Shown: positions 15,024 through 16,530 of the stretch, piece by piece
Layout: the number at the start of each line of letters is the position of its first letter
Position numbering within the stretch: position 1 is the first letter of the stretch
Assembly: GCA_009921765.1 (NCBI GenBank)
Contig: RFXC01000080.1
Coordinates: 1-16,530, forward strand
Length of the DNA stretch: 16,530 bases
Direction: 5' to 3'
Source of the DNA: Betaproteobacteria bacterium
GTDB lineage: Bacteria; Pseudomonadota; Gammaproteobacteria; Burkholderiales; Burkholderiaceae
Made by a program: the position numbers and the translations under genes
The notes under the pieces: model-generated
Seen by the model: the letters and a program-made list of their open reading frames with translations, nothing else
Database searches by the model: none
What the model was told of the DNA's origin: nothing

Positions 15024-16073
15024 ATGGATTCGATGATCAGCGACGCGCTCGCAGCCCTTCTCGCAGATCGCTGCGGCGCCGATGTGGTGCGTGCCATCGA
15101 ATCGGGCGGTTCCTCCACTGAACTCTGGCGGGCAATTTCCGAGGCCGGTTTCGCCGACGCCATGGTGAGCGAATCGAAAGGTGGCGCAGGTCTCTCTGCC
15201 GAGGCCGTGTCGGGCTGCTGGATGCTCGCGGGTCGGCACGCTGTTCCCCTGCCCTTGTCCGAGACCATGATCGCCCGGGCGATGCTCACCGAGCAGTCGA
15301 TCACCGTGCCCGATACTCCGATCGCGTTCGGCATCGGGCATCGCACACCCGCCGGCACGCTCCGCGCGGTGGGGATCAGCGGCGGCCGCACGGCGGGCGC
15401 TGTGCTCGTCACCGCCGCGGGCGACACCCGGTTGCTCACCACCGCCAGCGGCCGCGGCGAGCGCTGCGCCTTTGAACTCGATCTCACCCTGGAGTGGCCG
15501 GAATCCGCCTGGGCTGCGGCGCCCCGTCTCGCTGCGAGCCTCGACACCCGGCTCGCCCAGGCCCTGGTCCTGTCGCTTCAGATCGCCGGTGCACTGGATG
15601 CCGTGTTCCGCCGGTCGCTCGCCTGGGCCAATGAGCGCGAGCAGTTCGGCAAACCCATCGGCAAGTTTCAGGCAATCCAGCACCAGCTCGCACTGATGGC
15701 AGAAGAGTCGTTTGCGGCCACCATGGCGGCGCGTATCGCCTGCCTCCCCGCGCCAGACGGGGCCTCCTCTGCAACCGCCTCGACCGGGTTGGTCGGCGCG
15801 CTGGACGGTATCGCACCGCTGCGTGTCGCCACAGCCAAAGCGCGCACGAGCGAGGCTGCGTTACAGGTCGCACAGATGGCCCATGCCGTCCACGGCGCCA
15901 TCGGCTTCACGCATGAGTTCGACCTGCAGATCCTCACCCGCCGGCTTCATGCCTGGCGGCAGACCGCAGGCAGTGAATCCGCCTGGCACGACCAGATCGG
16001 CCACGCGCTGCTGTCGCCAAAGACCACCTCGCTCGATGTGCTGCGGATCACCACCGACGTTGTCGCGGGTTGA
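15024..16073 (+). CDS. acyl-CoA dehydrogenase-like partner subunit (degenerate central domain)
   Basis: This 349-residue protein is recognisable as an acyl-CoA dehydrogenase mainly by its C-terminal helical domain: REQFGKPIGKFQAIQHQLA (205-223) is the flavin-binding signature, and HAVHGAIGFTHEFDLQILTR (288-307) the second conserved block. The N-terminal domain is short (WRAISEAGFADAMVSESKGG). The middle domain is reduced: there is no SEPGSGSD motif, and the helix-G region (LQIAGALDAVFRR) has no catalytic glutamate. What it lacks, the upstream protein has, and the reverse. Together they resemble heteromeric enzymes such as mycobacterial ChsE1-ChsE2 or the two-subunit pimeloyl-CoA dehydrogenase, with FAD bound between unlike subunits. 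That it works only as a partner is inference. Expression from the same transcript is likely. Confidence 0.87.
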   Translation: MDSMISDALAALLADRCGADVVRAIESGGSSTELWRAISEAGFADAMVSESKGGAGLSAEAVSGCWMLAGRHAVPLPLSETMIARAMLTEQSITVPDTPIAFGIGHRTPAGTLRAVGISGGRTAGAVLVTAAGDTRLLTTASGRGERCAFELDLTLEWPESAWAAAPRLAASLDTRLAQALVLSLQIAGALDAVFRRSLAWANEREQFGKPIGKFQAIQHQLALMAEESFAATMAARIACLPAPDGASSATASTGLVGALDGIAPLRVATAKARTSEAALQVAQMAHAVHGAIGFTHEFDLQILTRRLHAWRQTAGSESAWHDQIGHALLSPKTTSLDVLRITTDVVAG

Positions 16074-16109
16074 TCGGTTCGCATCCCGTCCGTTCCCAAC
16101 GCCCAGTTC

Positions 16110-16114
16110 AGGAG
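16110..16114 (+). promoter_or_regulatory. Shine-Dalgarno site of the enoyl-CoA hydratase gene
   Basis: AGGAG, 7 bases before the TTG at 16122, supports the rare TTG start. Confidence 0.65.
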
Positions 16115-16121
16115 ACCTCCC

Positions 16122-16530
16122 TTGACCGACTTCCTTCAGATCAGCCGCGACGGCGCGATCGTCACCTGGACCATGAACCACCCGGCCACACGCAATGCAC
16201 TCACCGGCAACACAGCCGTCGCCGAAATCGTGGCGGCCGCTGCGGCCGCCGCCACTGACCGGAGCGTTCGCGCCATCATCCTCACCGGTGCCGGACCGGT
16301 GTTCTCCTCCGGCGGCAATGTGAAAGACATGGCCCGGTTCGCCGAGCCAGGCCTTGACGCCGACGCGGTGCGCAATGAATACCGCCACGGCATCCAGCGC
16401 ATTCCGCGGGCCATGTGGGCGCTGGATGTGCCGGTCATTGCTGCCGTCAACGGGCCGGCGATCGGCGCAGGCCTCGATCTGGCCTGCCGTGACGACTTCA
16501 AACGTTCTATGCCTGGTCGCTTGGTAGGCG
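16122..16530 (+). CDS. enoyl-CoA hydratase/isomerase (crotonase) family, N-terminal part
   Basis: The first ~136 codons of a crotonase-family gene run into the right edge. Expected blocks appear in order: ISRDGAIVTWTMNHPATRNAL (about 7-27), VRAIILTGAGPVFSSGGNVKDM, which builds the first half of the oxyanion hole, and VPVIAAVNGPAIGAGLDLAC, which builds the second. The likely start is TTG 16122, giving MTDFLQISRDG; the first in-frame ATG (16173) would cut into the first beta strand. The reaction is probably hydration of the enoyl-CoA made by the two-subunit dehydrogenase 48 bp upstream. After DLAC the reading becomes RDDFKRSMPGRLVG, where crotonases normally have a CD-[IM]-R-I-A segment. The final ~40 bases may therefore be faulty or carry a frameshift. 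Confidence 0.88.
   Translation, partial: MTDFLQISRDGAIVTWTMNHPATRNALTGNTAVAEIVAAAAAAATDRSVRAIILTGAGPVFSSGGNVKDMARFAEPGLDADAVRNEYRHGIQRIPRAMWALDVPVIAAVNGPAIGAGLDLACRDDFKRSMPGRLVG

Overview
This is a GC-rich window from a heterotrophic Gram-negative bacterium, most probably a betaproteobacterium of the order Burkholderiales. The main clues are two Bug/TctC-type periplasmic binding proteins, a family greatly expanded in Bordetella, Cupriavidus and relatives, alongside aromatic ring cleavage and CoA-dependent catabolic genes. The taxonomic placement is inference; there is no rRNA or other marker gene here. Coding density is very high, with no gene-free stretch over 300 bp. No mobile element, CRISPR array, tRNA or rRNA was seen, and there is no recognisable transcriptional regulator.

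Layout. (1) 142-3005, plus strand: a Bug-family binding protein, an intradiol (hydroxyquinol/catechol-type) dioxygenase, and an NAD(P)-binding dehydrogenase of the 3-hydroxyisobutyrate dehydrogenase family whose start overlaps the dioxygenase stop by 4 bp. This looks like a small catabolic operon for a polyhydroxylated aromatic compound. (2) 2968-7031, minus strand: an EntS-like MFS exporter followed by an MgtA-type magnesium-transporting P-type ATPase. The 3' end of the ATPase gene overlaps the dehydrogenase gene tail to tail. (3) 7213-8307, plus strand: a lipoprotein GDSL/SGNH esterase, divergent from the MFS gene. (4) 8334-13573, minus strand: a tight five-gene run, in transcription order an exported SAM-methyltransferase-like protein, an APC-family amino acid/amine permease, an NMT1/THI5-like binding protein without a signal peptide, a second Bug protein, and an extended-SDR epimerase/dehydratase. 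Two junctions in it overlap (1 bp and 4 bp), so translational coupling is likely. (5) 13817 to the end, plus strand: two dissimilar acyl-CoA dehydrogenase subunits and the start of an enoyl-CoA hydratase, an operon for a CoA-linked beta-oxidation-type step.

How the parts fit. The window combines uptake and recognition proteins (two Bug proteins, one NMT1-like protein, one APC permease) with ring cleavage, dehydrogenases and beta-oxidation enzymes. This is a typical catabolic accessory neighbourhood. None of the three substrate-binding proteins has its expected membrane partners nearby. The most distinctive features are: the two acyl-CoA dehydrogenase genes, whose active-site motifs are split in a complementary way and suggest an obligate heteromer; the signal peptide on a methyltransferase fold; the signal-less binding protein coupled to a permease; and an 11-bp inverted repeat flanking the probable mgtA start codon. 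The last ~40 bases of the window do not continue as a normal crotonase and may be a contig-edge artefact.
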